Counted from the first letter of the stretch, positions 1 through 8,560 are shown. The stretch is DNA of 64,000 nucleotides from Ardenticatenaceae bacterium (GCA_020634455.1 JACKBQ010000001.1:3658001-3722000), one strand, 5' to 3'. Made by a program: numbers and translations. The notes: generated by a model not told the origin, from the letters alone.

Positions 1-956
1 GAAGTGGCAATTTTTTCTTTGAGCGGTTGATTGCTTTCTATAAATAAAGCGCCTAAAAGGTGCGGAATGCAGGATTGGAAACCGAGCCTGCCAAGCGCAT
101 CAGCCGCCTGGCGCTGCACCTTGTAATTCAGATTTCTTCTGAGGGCATCGGCCAGGCAAATAACGGCCGCTTCTAATTGCGTTGTTTGCAGTGCGTCTAC
201 GGCAGCCAGCATGATGCGTTCCCGGATGGGATCCAGATCGAGCTGATTTTCGGTTGTACGGCCGTTGCGCCCGGCTGTTTGCTCGTCATTGATTTGGGCC
301 GTTTGGTGCTTGCTGAGCAGTTGGCACAACAGGTCTACGGCATCTTGCCCGCCCAGCAAACCTAATGCTTTGGCAAAAATGCTGGGGATGGGAATCCGCG
401 TGGTGGCATCCACCTTGTCCAACTCCTTGAGCAAGGCGGCTTCCAGATGTTTGGGTTTAATGCCAGAATCAACCAGGATTTCTTTGGCGTTTTCTATAAA
501 GGGGGCATTATTGGCACTGGGGTCTACGATGTTGGTGATGGAAAGCTCAAAAGTGGCTTGAATGCGTTCACGAAAGGCGGGATCGGGCTTGTCCAGAACC
601 TGGCGCAGGTAAGTGAGCGTTTGGGTAGGGTGGTTGCGGACTCTTTTTTGCAAGAAGCCCAAAACAGTGGAGCGTAGACCTACATCGTGATTGCTGTTCA
701 GCAGGAATTTGCCAAAATGTTCAATACTGTCCGTATGATCTATGGCGTCGAGGGCGTAGATAATGACAGTTGTTTGGTCTTTGTTGGTGACGCCGTTGGC
801 AACCAAGCGTTTACCCAGCTCAGCCACGACGGCTGGCTCGGCTTGTTGGGCGGTGATGGCCTGAACGGCCGTGGCAATTTGGTCTGGTTCTTCGGATTCT
901 ACGGCCGTTTTCAACCCATCGGCCAGGGTGGCTACGGGTACGAGGTTATTGGCCAT
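1..956 (-). CDS. HEAT-repeat protein, 3' end beyond the window
   Basis: This minus-strand frame starts at an ATG at 956 (protein begins MANNLVPVATLADGLK) and stays open to the window edge, giving at least 318 residues. It is made of repeated amphipathic helix pairs; the last visible unit, RQAADALGRLGFQSCIPHLL, is a typical HEAT/PBS-lyase-type repeat. Such repeats form scaffolds for protein-protein contacts; no catalytic motif is visible in this part. The start lies 4 nt after the stop of the TIR gene, so the two are surely co-transcribed and probably translationally coupled. The missing C-terminus could carry another domain. The function is inferred only from the repeats and the neighbour. 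Confidence 0.8.
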   Translation of the reverse strand, partial: MANNLVPVATLADGLKTAVESEEPDQIATAVQAITAQQAEPAVVAELGKRLVANGVTNKDQTTVIIYALDAIDHTDSIEHFGKFLLNSNHDVGLRSTVLGFLQKRVRNHPTQTLTYLRQVLDKPDPAFRERIQATFELSITNIVDPSANNAPFIENAKEILVDSGIKPKHLEAALLKELDKVDATTRIPIPSIFAKALGLLGGQDAVDLLCQLLSKHQTAQINDEQTAGRNGRTTENQLDLDPIRERIMLAAVDALQTTQLEAAVICLADALRRNLNYKVQRQAADALGRLGFQSCIPHLLGALFIESNQPLKEKIAT

Positions 957-960
957 GCGC

Positions 961-1677
961 TTACCAACTGCTGTGTGGGCGCTGCTGCCGCACCAGACCG
1001 ATGAGCTGTTCTAAACGGCCGTGTCTCTGCATCATCCCAATCAGCTCTAAAATCTTTTCCGGCTTACTGCGTCCTCCTAGATTTTCATACTCAACGCCCA
1101 AATCAAAGCAAAGTACGCGCAGCTCTGTTTCACTAAAGTAGGTATTCAGATTTTCGCGTAGAGCCACCTGCGGCGAGGCATAGGTTTGTTGCTGAATGAC
1201 GGGGTCTGGTGTGAACCCTTTCTGAAATGGGGCAGATTCTGTGGTTGCACTTCCTGAAGGGTTGAAACTTTCATCGGCACCGACCGCATCGGCAATTTCA
1301 TCAACAATTGCATCCAGCTTGTGGCGGGAAGTGGAGACGCCCATGCGCTGGGCCAGTTCGGGCGCAAAATAAGAAACACGCTGCGGATCAATTTCGTGCC
1401 AGATGGGCAGTAGTCGAGTGCCGCTAGCAAAATCGCGATCCAGTTTATCCAGCTCCTCAAACTCAAACCGGGGCCAAGATTTATTGAAGAAGGCTTCGCT
1501 CAGGATGAGCACAGCGTAGGTTGATTGCTGCAATCCGATGCGTATGCTGTCTGATAAACCATCACCCAGGCCTAAACGGCCGTCCACCGTGGCAATTCCC
1601 CGGGCGTTAAGCGCTTGGGTCAGGGTGTGGGCAAACTCTTTGTCTCTTGAAACATAGCTGATATACAAACTTGACAT
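961..1677 (-). CDS. TIR domain protein with C-terminal effector-associated (Death-like) domain
   Basis: 238 residues. Residues 1-135 are a TIR domain: it opens SLYISYVSRDKEFAHTL, continues with GDGLSDSIRIGLQQSTYAV, and carries the acidic helix SWPRFEFEEL, the region that holds the catalytic Glu in NAD-cleaving TIRs. A low-complexity linker follows. Residues about 175-238 (LRENLNTYFSETELRVLCFD and ENLGGRSKPEKILELI) look like an effector-associated domain of the Death-like adaptor class, known from bacterial conflict systems where it recruits partner proteins. The HEAT gene follows immediately. TIR effectors in such operons typically act in NAD depletion or signalling during infection; that role is inferred here. 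No NTPase partner is visible within the window. Confidence 0.85.
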   Translation of the reverse strand: MSSLYISYVSRDKEFAHTLTQALNARGIATVDGRLGLGDGLSDSIRIGLQQSTYAVLILSEAFFNKSWPRFEFEELDKLDRDFASGTRLLPIWHEIDPQRVSYFAPELAQRMGVSTSRHKLDAIVDEIADAVGADESFNPSGSATTESAPFQKGFTPDPVIQQQTYASPQVALRENLNTYFSETELRVLCFDLGVEYENLGGRSKPEKILELIGMMQRHGRLEQLIGLVRQQRPHSSW

Positions 1678-1788
1678 AATGTTTTCACCTGCTTTTCCAA
1701 ATTACTCAATTGAGGCACGTAGAATAATATACCACACCAGCCATAATCCTATCCACTGAAAACGAACCACGATTTACCTAAACCAGGC

Positions 1789-2415
1789 TTACGGTAACGG
1801 CTCAACGGTAAAATTGTCAAACTGCACGTTGACGCCGCCAACGCCCAGCGTTCGCACCATCAGCCCAATGTCGCCACTGCTAAACGCATCGTCCGTTACC
1901 CGCCCAACTTCCTGGTCGTTAACGTAGAAGATCAGGTTTTGCCCTTCGGCCTGCACGGACAGCTTGTTGGTGGCGTTGCCCTGGTTGATGGCCGGCGATT
2001 CAAACCACCAATCGCTCACAATGGGCTCTGTATCCGGGATGCCGCCCTGGTAACGGCCGATCCATACATACCCATCGCCGGAAATCTGGAAGGAGTAGAA
2101 GTTGCTGTTTTCATCATCTACACGGAACAATAGACCGTAAGCGTTGTTGTCTGGCCCGGCCATTTGAGTGGCTTCGACAGAGTAAATGCCGTCGTTAAAG
2201 TTTTCGCCAGCGGTGGTCCAACTGGTCAGGTCGTCTTCATTGACGGTGAAATCGAAGACCCCGTCACGGACTTCGCCCACCACGTCACCACTGCTCTCCA
2301 CGCGCCAGTTGCCAGCGGTATCAAACGTTTCGCTGTATGGATTTGTGCCGCCACACGCGGTGAGAACGGCCGTTGCCGCCAAAAACAAGAAGAGTTGTAC
2401 TAATTTTTTATGCAT
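1789..2415 (-). CDS. Secreted lipoprotein with concanavalin/LamG-like beta-sandwich
   Basis: 208 residues from the ATG at 2415, chosen over an upstream ATG because it begins with a proper lipoprotein signal: MHKKLVQLF, a hydrophobic stretch, then the lipobox LTAC followed by GG. The mature part (NWRVESSGDVVGEVRDGVFD, then NAYGLLFRVDDENSNFYSFQ and YVWIGRYQGG) has the pattern of DUF1080/LamG-type concanavalin-like lectin or glucanase folds found in many Chloroflexota surface lipoproteins. These domains often bind glycans. No catalytic residues can be assigned. It is a monocistronic unit. Confidence 0.75.
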   Translation of the reverse strand: MHKKLVQLFLFLAATAVLTACGGTNPYSETFDTAGNWRVESSGDVVGEVRDGVFDFTVNEDDLTSWTTAGENFNDGIYSVEATQMAGPDNNAYGLLFRVDDENSNFYSFQISGDGYVWIGRYQGGIPDTEPIVSDWWFESPAINQGNATNKLSVQAEGQNLIFYVNDQEVGRVTDDAFSSGDIGLMVRTLGVGGVNVQFDNFTVEPLP

Positions 2416-2554
2416 GGTTGCCTGAATTCTCCCAAGGTTTGAAATACACAGAAGATGATACATGGGCATGGGTGTTTTGGCGAGAGGGTATGCGTGGGTT
2501 TAAGGTAAGTTTGATTTACAGGAGAGGGTTAGAGGGAAACGGCCGTTTCCCAAC

Positions 2555-2589
2555 AAAAAAGGGCAGTCACCTAATTGAAGTGACTGCCC
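2555..2589 (-). terminator. Intrinsic terminator of the Fe-S oxidoreductase gene
   Basis: A perfect 10-bp stem GGGCAGTCAC / GTGACTGCCC (2561-2570 and 2580-2589) with a 9-nt loop. On the minus strand it is followed by a run of six T (2555-2560). It lies 26 nt past the stop codon at 2615. Confidence 0.9.
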
Positions 2590-2614
2590 TTCTTACTTTC
2601 TAACTTTGATTAGC

Positions 2615-4633
2615 TCAATTCATCGCTTCCAGCACAACCTGAGCCACGTCTTTCACCTGCATTGGCGCGCCCTTTTCCCGGTTGGCGTCGCTCATCATCG
2701 TGGCGCAGAAGGGGCAGCCGACGGCCAGGGTGGTGGCCCCGGTGCTTTGTGCTTCAGCGAACCGGTTGGCGTTCACCGCTTCACTGCCGTGCTCCTCTTC
2801 CTTCCAATATTGCGCCCCGCCAGCCCCACAGCAGAACGAATCTTTGCCGCTGCGATCCATCTCCAGCAGCTTGGCCCCGGCTTTGGCCAGTGCCTCGCGT
2901 GGTTCGGCGATGATGCCGTTGTGGCGACCCAGGTAGCATGGATCGTGGTAGGTGACGCTTTCCAGCTTGCTGCCGTTCAACCGCAGCTTGCCCCGCCCAA
3001 CCAGATCAGCGATGAGCTGGGTGTGGTGGAAGACACTGTAGTGACCGCCCAACTCGCCATATTCCTTACCGATGGTGGTGAAGCAGTGCGGGCAGCTGGT
3101 GACGATGCGCTTTTTGTCCGCCCCAGCGCCATTGAGCGTTTCGATGTTGCCCTGCGCCATTTCGTAGTACAGGTATTCGTTGCCAGCGCGGCGGGCAGAG
3201 TCGCCGGTGCAGCTTTCGGCATCCCCCAGCACGGCAAAGCTGACGCCTGCGTGTTTCATAATCGTAGCCACGGCGCGTACCGTTTCTTGGGCATCCGGGT
3301 TGAATGCGCCCGCACAACCGACCCAAAGCAGGTACTCGTAATCTGGATTTTCTTCAACGGTGGGCACCTCAAAATCGAGCGGTTCGGCCCAGGCCATACG
3401 GCCGTCTGTAGATTGCCACGGGTTGCCCATGCGCTCCATGCCCACAAATGCGCCTTTGAGCTCGTTGGGGAAGGCGGAAGCCATCAGCACCTGGTCGCGG
3501 CGCATGTCCATGATGTCTAGCATGGGGGCGTTGCCCACGGGGCAAACTTCGATGCAGTGACCGCAGGCGGTGCAGGCCCACAAGGCACTCTCGCTGATGG
3601 CAAAATCGAGCAGGGGCATGGTGGTTTCGCCGCCGCTGGCAAAAGCGGCCATGTTTTCGCGGATGTGGTACCTCTTGTTCACTTCGATGGCGGCCGGAGA
3701 AAGCTCTTTGCCGGTGTTGTAGGCGGGGCACACCTCCTGGCAGCGGTTGCACATGATGCAGGCGAAGGCGTCCAAGATTTGGGTTTGTTCCAAATCGAAC
3801 AGGGTGCTGGCCCCAAATTGCTCGATCGATTCATCTTCAAAATCGAGGGTGAACATTTGGCCCAGGTAAGTGCGGTCGGGGCTGGTCATGAAGTTGGCTG
3901 GCCCCATGAAGAGGTGGGCGTGTTTGGTGTAGGGGAAGTAGGGCAGGAACATGACCACCAAACCCACGGCGACCCACCAGCTAAAATGCCAGCCAAAGTT
4001 CAGCGCGGCTTCGCTGCCGCCTGCCATAAACGTTTGGGCAATGAGGTTGGCCACGGGCTGGGACGGGTCTGGGCCGTGCTGGGCAATAAGAAAGGCGGCG
4101 GACATCATGCGGAAGCCAACGTGGAACAAGATGAACAGGGCCACGGCGAAGGAATCTTTATGCACGCCCCCTTCGCGGACTTTGGGCATTACTTTGACAT
4201 TGTCGCGAATTTTAAGGACGGGATCGCCCCAGGCAAAGCGGCGCAGGATGAAATAAAGCACGCCAATCAGCACCAGCGCGCCAAAAATGTCGGCGGCGAG
4301 GCGGTAGATGTCGCCAATGATGCTGTTGGGCAAGAATTCAAAGCCAGTGATGAGCCCTTCGGCCACGTCGATGGCATTGACGAGGAAGTAGAAAAGGAAG
4401 CCCCAGGCGACGCCGTAGTGGAAGAGAGAGGAGAGTTTGCGGTGGCGGATGATGCGCCCTTGGGAGAAGAGGGCCACGAGGCCGGTGATGGCGCGGCGGG
4501 GCAGTTCATCCAGCCGGAGCTTGCCTTGCCCGCGCATGATGATTTTGTACATTTGGCCAAAGGTGTTGATGGTGGCCACTGTACAGACGAGCACTAAAAA
4601 TGCAAACAGTGTCTTTTCGATTGGTGTTAACAT
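2615..4633 (-). CDS. Membrane (Fe-S) oxidoreductase, EtfAB:menaquinone oxidoreductase-like
   Basis: 672 residues. Residues 1-250 hold about six membrane segments of the NarI/b-type cytochrome kind, with candidate haem-ligand histidines in SLFHYGV, LFHVGF and GWHFSW. Two 4Fe-4S cluster motifs follow: CIMCNRCQEVCP (about 291-302) and CTACGHCIEVCP (about 353-364). The C-terminal half has paired CCG-type domains as in HdrB/LutA (VGCAG, TSCPHC, YHDPCYLGRH, DSFCCGAGGAQYW). This layout matches the membrane 'EMO' proteins that pass electrons from EtfAB to menaquinone, and other DUF224 oxidoreductases. No etfA/etfB lies nearby, so the electron donor is inferred. It is a single-gene transcript with its own terminator. 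Confidence 0.85.
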   Translation of the reverse strand: MLTPIEKTLFAFLVLVCTVATINTFGQMYKIIMRGQGKLRLDELPRRAITGLVALFSQGRIIRHRKLSSLFHYGVAWGFLFYFLVNAIDVAEGLITGFEFLPNSIIGDIYRLAADIFGALVLIGVLYFILRRFAWGDPVLKIRDNVKVMPKVREGGVHKDSFAVALFILFHVGFRMMSAAFLIAQHGPDPSQPVANLIAQTFMAGGSEAALNFGWHFSWWVAVGLVVMFLPYFPYTKHAHLFMGPANFMTSPDRTYLGQMFTLDFEDESIEQFGASTLFDLEQTQILDAFACIMCNRCQEVCPAYNTGKELSPAAIEVNKRYHIRENMAAFASGGETTMPLLDFAISESALWACTACGHCIEVCPVGNAPMLDIMDMRRDQVLMASAFPNELKGAFVGMERMGNPWQSTDGRMAWAEPLDFEVPTVEENPDYEYLLWVGCAGAFNPDAQETVRAVATIMKHAGVSFAVLGDAESCTGDSARRAGNEYLYYEMAQGNIETLNGAGADKKRIVTSCPHCFTTIGKEYGELGGHYSVFHHTQLIADLVGRGKLRLNGSKLESVTYHDPCYLGRHNGIIAEPREALAKAGAKLLEMDRSGKDSFCCGAGGAQYWKEEEHGSEAVNANRFAEAQSTGATTLAVGCPFCATMMSDANREKGAPMQVKDVAQVVLEAMN

Positions 4634-4777
4634 GCGTGTCCCTCTTGTTATTTTTTGTTGGAAAGTCGCCGACTTAACGTACCATTAAGCTTGGGGCGAA
4701 AGTCTATCATACGGCCGTTTCCACCGCAAAAGTGTGGAAATTGTACACGATTTGTTGACGCAGTGCATCATGGAAAT

Positions 4778-4834
4778 GTGACAGTCACCTTTTGCATGTT
4801 TTTCAGTAGAAAGGGATTTCCAGGTGACTGTCAC
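4778..4834. repeat. Double odd-palindrome hairpin upstream of the glycosidase gene
   Basis: GTGACAGTCACCT (4778-4790) and its exact inverse AGGTGACTGTCAC (4822-4834). Each half is itself a palindrome around one base (GTGAC-N-GTCAC). It ends 26 nt before the ATG at 4861, in the divergent region between two genes. It could be a pair of operators or a leader hairpin. Confidence 0.75.
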
Positions 4835-4860
4835 TTGAGGCTAGATTATAATCCAGCGCT

Positions 4861-6207
4861 ATGTGGAAGAAGTTGTTGCTAATGGTGAGTGGTTTGTTGC
4901 TGGTGGTGGCGCTGTGGCCGCCGGTTGGTTCGCTGTATGAACTGACGGGCGAGGATAATTTGCTGGCGCAGCTGCGGGGCGTGGTGCATTGGGTGAATAC
5001 GGCCGTACGCCCCCAACCTCAGCTCGCCCCCGAAACCATCCCCGACAATACCAACGTAATACCCTACGGCGTGAATACTTTCCTGGAGCAGGAAGCCGAA
5101 ATTGAGAAGCGGGCCATCAGCCTGCAAATGGCCAGTCGGGCGGGCTTCCGGTTCATCCGCCAGGAGTTTGTTTGGGAAGATATCGAGATTCACGGCAAGG
5201 GGGACTTTGAAGATCGCCGCAACGATCCGCCGCGCTCCGCCTGGGAAAAGTACGACAACATTGTGGATTTGGCGGAAGCGTACGACATGGAAATTATCGC
5301 CCGGTTGAGCAATCCGCCTGCATGGAGTCGTGCCCTGCCCGTCGAAACCACCGGCACGCTGGCTCCGCCCGATAATTATGAAGATTTTGGCGATTTTGCG
5401 GCGGCGGTGGCGGAGCGGTACAACGGCCGTATCCGCTACTTCCAACTGTGGAACGAACCCAACGGCAACGGCGAGTGGGGCAATCACCAGCCGGTCAACC
5501 CGGAGCAGTACACCGAACTACTTTGCACGGCCTACCGTCGCATCAAGGAAGTGAATCCCGGCGCAGTGGTGCTGGCTGGGGCGCTGACGCCCACCGTGGC
5601 CATCAATGATGGCAACCTGAATGACCTCATCTTTTTGGAGCGGATGTATGCTGCGGGAGCAGCAGAATGCTTCGATGTGATGTCGGCGCAGGGGTATGGG
5701 CTGTGGTCGGGGGCGCTGGACCAGCGGCTGAAGCCAAACGTGATCAACTACCCGCACAATTTGTATTTGCGCGACGTGATGGTGCGCCACGGGGATGCCG
5801 ACAAGCCTATCTGGATTTCGGAGCTGGGCTGGAACGTGGTGCCAGAGGGAATGGACGACCGCTTTGGCCGGGTGACGCCGGAGCAGCAGGCTCGCTTTGC
5901 CGTGGAGGCGTACGAGCGGGCGCAGTCGGAGTGGCCCTGGGTGGGGGTGGTCAACTATTGGTTCCTCAAGCGCAAAGATGAGTCGGAGCTGGACCAATCT
6001 TTCTACTATTTCCGCCTGCTGGATGCCGATTTTGCGCCGCAGCCGGTGTACGATGCCCTGGCCGAAACCTTGCCCCAGGCGGCGGAGCCTGAGCTGCAAG
6101 CTGCGTGGATTTATGACTGGATGGGAATACGGCCGTATCTCTTCATCCCCTCCCTCGCCATCCTCTTTTTCTCCCTTTTCCGCTGGTTAACCCCTCATGA
6201 AGATTGA
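4861..6207 (+). CDS. Membrane-anchored clan-A glycoside hydrolase (GH39/GH5-like)
   Basis: 448 residues. An N-terminal signal anchor (LLLMVSGLLLVVALWPPVG) is followed by a TIM-barrel hydrolase of the cellulase-like clan A: FRFIRQEFVWEDIE near the start, the acid/base motif QLWNEPNGNG with Glu199, and the nucleophile motif PIWISELGWN with Glu321. A C-terminal membrane segment (YLFIPSLAILFFSLFRWL) would hold it on the outer face of the membrane. Both catalytic glutamates are present, so it should be active; the sugar substrate cannot be read from sequence. Its last 11 nt overlap the GT39 gene, indicating coupled translation and a shared role in surface glycan metabolism. Confidence 0.85.
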   Translation: MWKKLLLMVSGLLLVVALWPPVGSLYELTGEDNLLAQLRGVVHWVNTAVRPQPQLAPETIPDNTNVIPYGVNTFLEQEAEIEKRAISLQMASRAGFRFIRQEFVWEDIEIHGKGDFEDRRNDPPRSAWEKYDNIVDLAEAYDMEIIARLSNPPAWSRALPVETTGTLAPPDNYEDFGDFAAAVAERYNGRIRYFQLWNEPNGNGEWGNHQPVNPEQYTELLCTAYRRIKEVNPGAVVLAGALTPTVAINDGNLNDLIFLERMYAAGAAECFDVMSAQGYGLWSGALDQRLKPNVINYPHNLYLRDVMVRHGDADKPIWISELGWNVVPEGMDDRFGRVTPEQQARFAVEAYERAQSEWPWVGVVNYWFLKRKDESELDQSFYYFRLLDADFAPQPVYDALAETLPQAAEPELQAAWIYDWMGIRPYLFIPSLAILFFSLFRWLTPHED

Positions 6208-8224
6208 GAAAATTACCGCAGCGCGCGCGGAGAGTGCAGAGAAAAACCTCAACCCCTCTTTTTCCTCTGTGCCCTCTGTGGCCAAAAAATATCTTCTGGT
6301 AGCGATTTTGCTGCTGGCGTTTGGGCTGCGCGTGCACAACTTGGAAGTACAGTCGTTTTGGAACGATGAGGGGAACAGCGCCCGGCTTAGCGAACGGTCG
6401 GTGCCGCTCATTATCGAGGGGACTGCCAGCGACATTCATCCGCCGCTCTACTATTTGCTGCTGAACCAGTGGCGCAAGCTGGCGGGCGACAGCGAATTTG
6501 GGTTGCGGTCGCTGTCTTTGTTTGCCGGATTGCTGGTGGTGCCGTTGACGTTTGTGTTGGGGAAAAAGCTGGAACACAGAGTTACGCAGAGTAGACACAG
6601 AGTTTCACAGAGAAAAGGCTGGCTGCTGGGGGTGATTGCCGCGGGGCTGGTAGCTATCAATCCGGGACTGGTTTATTACAGTCAGGAAGCGCGGATGTAT
6701 GCGCTGCTGGGCCTGTGGGCGGTGCTTTCGACGGCTTTGCTGCTGCGCTGGTTGGCGGTGGTCGGTGAACTTTTAGCGGTGAAAGGTGATCGGTTATCGG
6801 TGAACGGTAATCGGAAATGGTTGTGGGGTGGGGCGTATGTGTTGTGTGCGGTGGCTGGGTTGTACACGCATTATTTTTTTCCTGCCGTTCTCCTTGTCCA
6901 CAACCTCTTCATTCTCTTCAAAATCATCCAATCGCTGCCCAAACCCTTAACCATTAACAATTTACCATTAACCATTAAGCAATGGCCATTGCTGATGTTG
7001 GCCACGCTCCTGCTTTACACTCCCTGGCTACCTACTTTTTTAGTGCAGTTTGGCAGCGATCCGATTAGCCGTCCGGGGATGGGGGAATTTGTTACGGCCG
7101 TTTCCCACTTCCTCACTTTTGGCCAAACAGTTGAATTAGAGGCTAGTTTATTGTGGTTGGTGGCGGGTTTGCTGGGACTGGGATTGGTGTACGGCCGTTC
7201 CAAACTCATCCTGCCAATCTTGGGTGTACTCATCCCACTGGGAATGATGGTCGCCACCGGTACGACGGGCAGCGAATATTACAAATTTTTGATGGTCGCC
7301 GTGCCGTTCTGGGCAATCTGGCTGGCGGCGGCTTTTACCGAGACTGATCAGCGCGGCTTACGTTTGCTGGCCGCCATTGGCCTGCTGGTGCTGCCGTGGG
7401 GGATGGTGCGCTCGCTGCAAAACATGTACACCGACCCCGCCTATGCCCGTGCCGATTACCGGGCGATGGCCCAGCGTATTCTGGCAGAAGACCATCCCAA
7501 CGCAGGTGTGATTTTGGATGCGGCGAACCAGTGGGAAGTGTTTACCTACTACTTTCCCGACGAAGGCAACGTCTACCCGCTGCCCGAAGGCCGCAGCCGC
7601 CCCAATCCCGACGAAATTGACGCCACGCTGAGCCAGATTGCCGCCCAGCATGACCGCCTCTACGCTATTTTTTGGGGCGAAGCGCAGCGCGATCCGGAGC
7701 GATTAATCGAGCGCTGGCTGGACGCCCACGCCTTCAAAGCCACCGACGAGTGGGTCGGCGACGTGCGTTTTGTCACCTACGCGATTCCTTCCGCGCCCGC
7801 AACGCAGATGGAAACGGTAGCCAATCTTCCATTCGGCGACGCGATTACGCTTGATGGGTACACGTTGGGCGAAACCAGCTTGCGTCCGGGGGATATTGTG
7901 GAAGTGACTTTGTTTTGGCAAACGGCCGTTCCCCTGCAAAATCGGTACAAAGTGTTCCTCCACCTCCTGGACGCCGACGGCAACTTGGTGAGCCAGCGAG
8001 ACAGCGAACCGGGTGGCGGGCTGGCCCTCACCACCACCTGGCAGCCCGGCGAAGTCGTACTGGACAACCACGGCCTGCTCCTGCCCAGCAACTTGCCCCC
8101 CGGCAGCTACCGCCTCCAGCTCGGCCTCTACGATTTGGCCAACCCTGCCAACCGCCTGCCCATCACTACCCCAGACGGTGAGATGGATGCTTACGTGCTT
8201 ACCACCATCGTCATCACGGAGTGA
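6197..8224 (+). CDS. Glycosyltransferase family 39-like (PMT/ArnT type) membrane protein
   Basis: 675 residues with about ten membrane segments. The first outer loop has the acidic pair of the GT-C superfamily in SFWNDEGN (about residues 53-60), followed by HPPLYYLLL, a hallmark of polyprenyl-phosphate-sugar transferases. The C-terminal 140 residues (from about 535) form a soluble beta-rich domain. The start overlaps the upstream hydrolase gene. Four stretches are unusual because they are coding copies of dispersed DNA repeats: residues 6-31, 125-142, 188-209 and 248-263, all between membrane segments. They look like in-frame insertions tolerated in loops. The substrate is unknown. Confidence 0.85.
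   Translation: MKIEKITAARAESAEKNLNPSFSSVPSVAKKYLLVAILLLAFGLRVHNLEVQSFWNDEGNSARLSERSVPLIIEGTASDIHPPLYYLLLNQWRKLAGDSEFGLRSLSLFAGLLVVPLTFVLGKKLEHRVTQSRHRVSQRKGWLLGVIAAGLVAINPGLVYYSQEARMYALLGLWAVLSTALLLRWLAVVGELLAVKGDRLSVNGNRKWLWGGAYVLCAVAGLYTHYFFPAVLLVHNLFILFKIIQSLPKPLTINNLPLTIKQWPLLMLATLLLYTPWLPTFLVQFGSDPISRPGMGEFVTAVSHFLTFGQTVELEASLLWLVAGLLGLGLVYGRSKLILPILGVLIPLGMMVATGTTGSEYYKFLMVAVPFWAIWLAAAFTETDQRGLRLLAAIGLLVLPWGMVRSLQNMYTDPAYARADYRAMAQRILAEDHPNAGVILDAANQWEVFTYYFPDEGNVYPLPEGRSRPNPDEIDATLSQIAAQHDRLYAIFWGEAQRDPERLIERWLDAHAFKATDEWVGDVRFVTYAIPSAPATQMETVANLPFGDAITLDGYTLGETSLRPGDIVEVTLFWQTAVPLQNRYKVFLHLLDADGNLVSQRDSEPGGGLALTTTWQPGEVVLDNHGLLLPSNLPPGSYRLQLGLYDLANPANRLPITTPDGEMDAYVLTTIVITE
6221..6282. 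repeat. Dispersed 'CTCTGTG' repeat within the GT39 coding region
   Basis: The purine-rich GAGAGTGCAGAG and its inverse CCTCTGTGCCCTCTGTGG lie within the first 30 codons of GT39. The same family recurs at 6572-6620, 36127-36158 and 61913-61940. Confidence 0.6.
6572..6620. repeat. Dispersed 'CACAGAG' repeat within GT39
   Basis: Direct iterations of ACACAGAGTT and TTACGCAGAG encode the out-of-place segment EHRVTQSRHRVSQRKG. The segment is read in frame without a stop. Confidence 0.65.
6760..6815. repeat. Dispersed 'CGGTAATCGG' repeat within GT39
   Basis: Near-heptameric units (CGGTGAA, CGGTTAT, CGGTGAA, CGGTAAT) encode GDRLSVNGNR. The same protein motif RLSVNGN appears in both neighbouring ABC transporters at 36649-36734 and 38638-38716. 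Confidence 0.7.
6946..6978. repeat. 'ACCATTAAC' simple repeat within GT39
   Basis: Three imperfect copies of TTAACCATTAAC-type sequence encode PLTINNLPLTIK between two membrane segments. Confidence 0.5.
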
Positions 8225-8258
8225 TTTTGTATTGACACTGTCAATACAAAATTATAAA
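8225..8258 (+). promoter_or_regulatory. brnTA promoter and palindromic operator
   Basis: A perfect inverted repeat TTTTGTATTGAC / GTCAATACAAAA (8225-8236 and 8240-8251, 3-nt gap) covers a -35 box TTGACA (8232-8237). A TATAAA box lies at 8253-8258. The predicted start of transcription falls on or next to the brnT ATG at 8264, so the mRNA would be leaderless. BrnA-type antitoxins repress their own operon by binding such palindromes; that role is inferred. Confidence 0.7.
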
Positions 8259-8263
8259 ATGTT

Positions 8264-8560
8264 ATGGATGAACAAATTTATCATCAAGGAATAAATTTTG
8301 AATGGGACGTTGATAAAGCGTACGCCAATTTCAAAAAACATGGCGTTGATTTTCAAACGGCCGTTGAACTGTTCTTTGATCCTTTTTTGATGGCCTTGGA
8401 GGAGAAGGTTGAAGAGGGTGAAATGCGGCATCATGCAGTTGGCATGACCCCCAATTGGCAGATTCTGTTTGTCGCTTTTGTCTGGCGTGGCGATGATATT
8501 CGCTTGATTTCGGCAAGATTGGCAACCAACAGTGAGAAAAAACGATATGAGCGTGGATAA
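8264..8560 (+). CDS. brnT: BrnT-family toxin (type II toxin-antitoxin)
   Basis: 98 residues. The protein shows the BrnT pattern: INFEWDVDKAYANFKKHGVD at the N-terminus, a central FFDPFLMALEE, and the terminal core VAFVWRGDDIRLISARLATN followed by EKKRYERG. BrnT toxins are RelE-fold ribonucleases that stop translation. The basic tail with Arg-Leu-Ile-Ser-Ala-Arg is conserved, so it looks intact. It is paired with the antitoxin gene, which overlaps it by 14 nt. One ACGGCCGT palindrome lies in the coding region, which suggests long residence in this genome. No Shine-Dalgarno is visible, in line with a leaderless transcript. Confidence 0.85.
   Translation: MDEQIYHQGINFEWDVDKAYANFKKHGVDFQTAVELFFDPFLMALEEKVEEGEMRHHAVGMTPNWQILFVAFVWRGDDIRLISARLATNSEKKRYERG

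Noticed and set aside
2606..4597. Long plus-strand open frames (304 and 346 codons) opposite the Fe-S oxidoreductase gene
   Set aside because: They are antisense shadows caused by GC-biased third positions; no motifs, and the minus strand has a complete, recognisable protein.
8532..8546. GTG start for the antitoxin gene, adding five residues
   Set aside because: The ATG at 8547 gives the usual short overlap with brnT and starts closer to the conserved domain.
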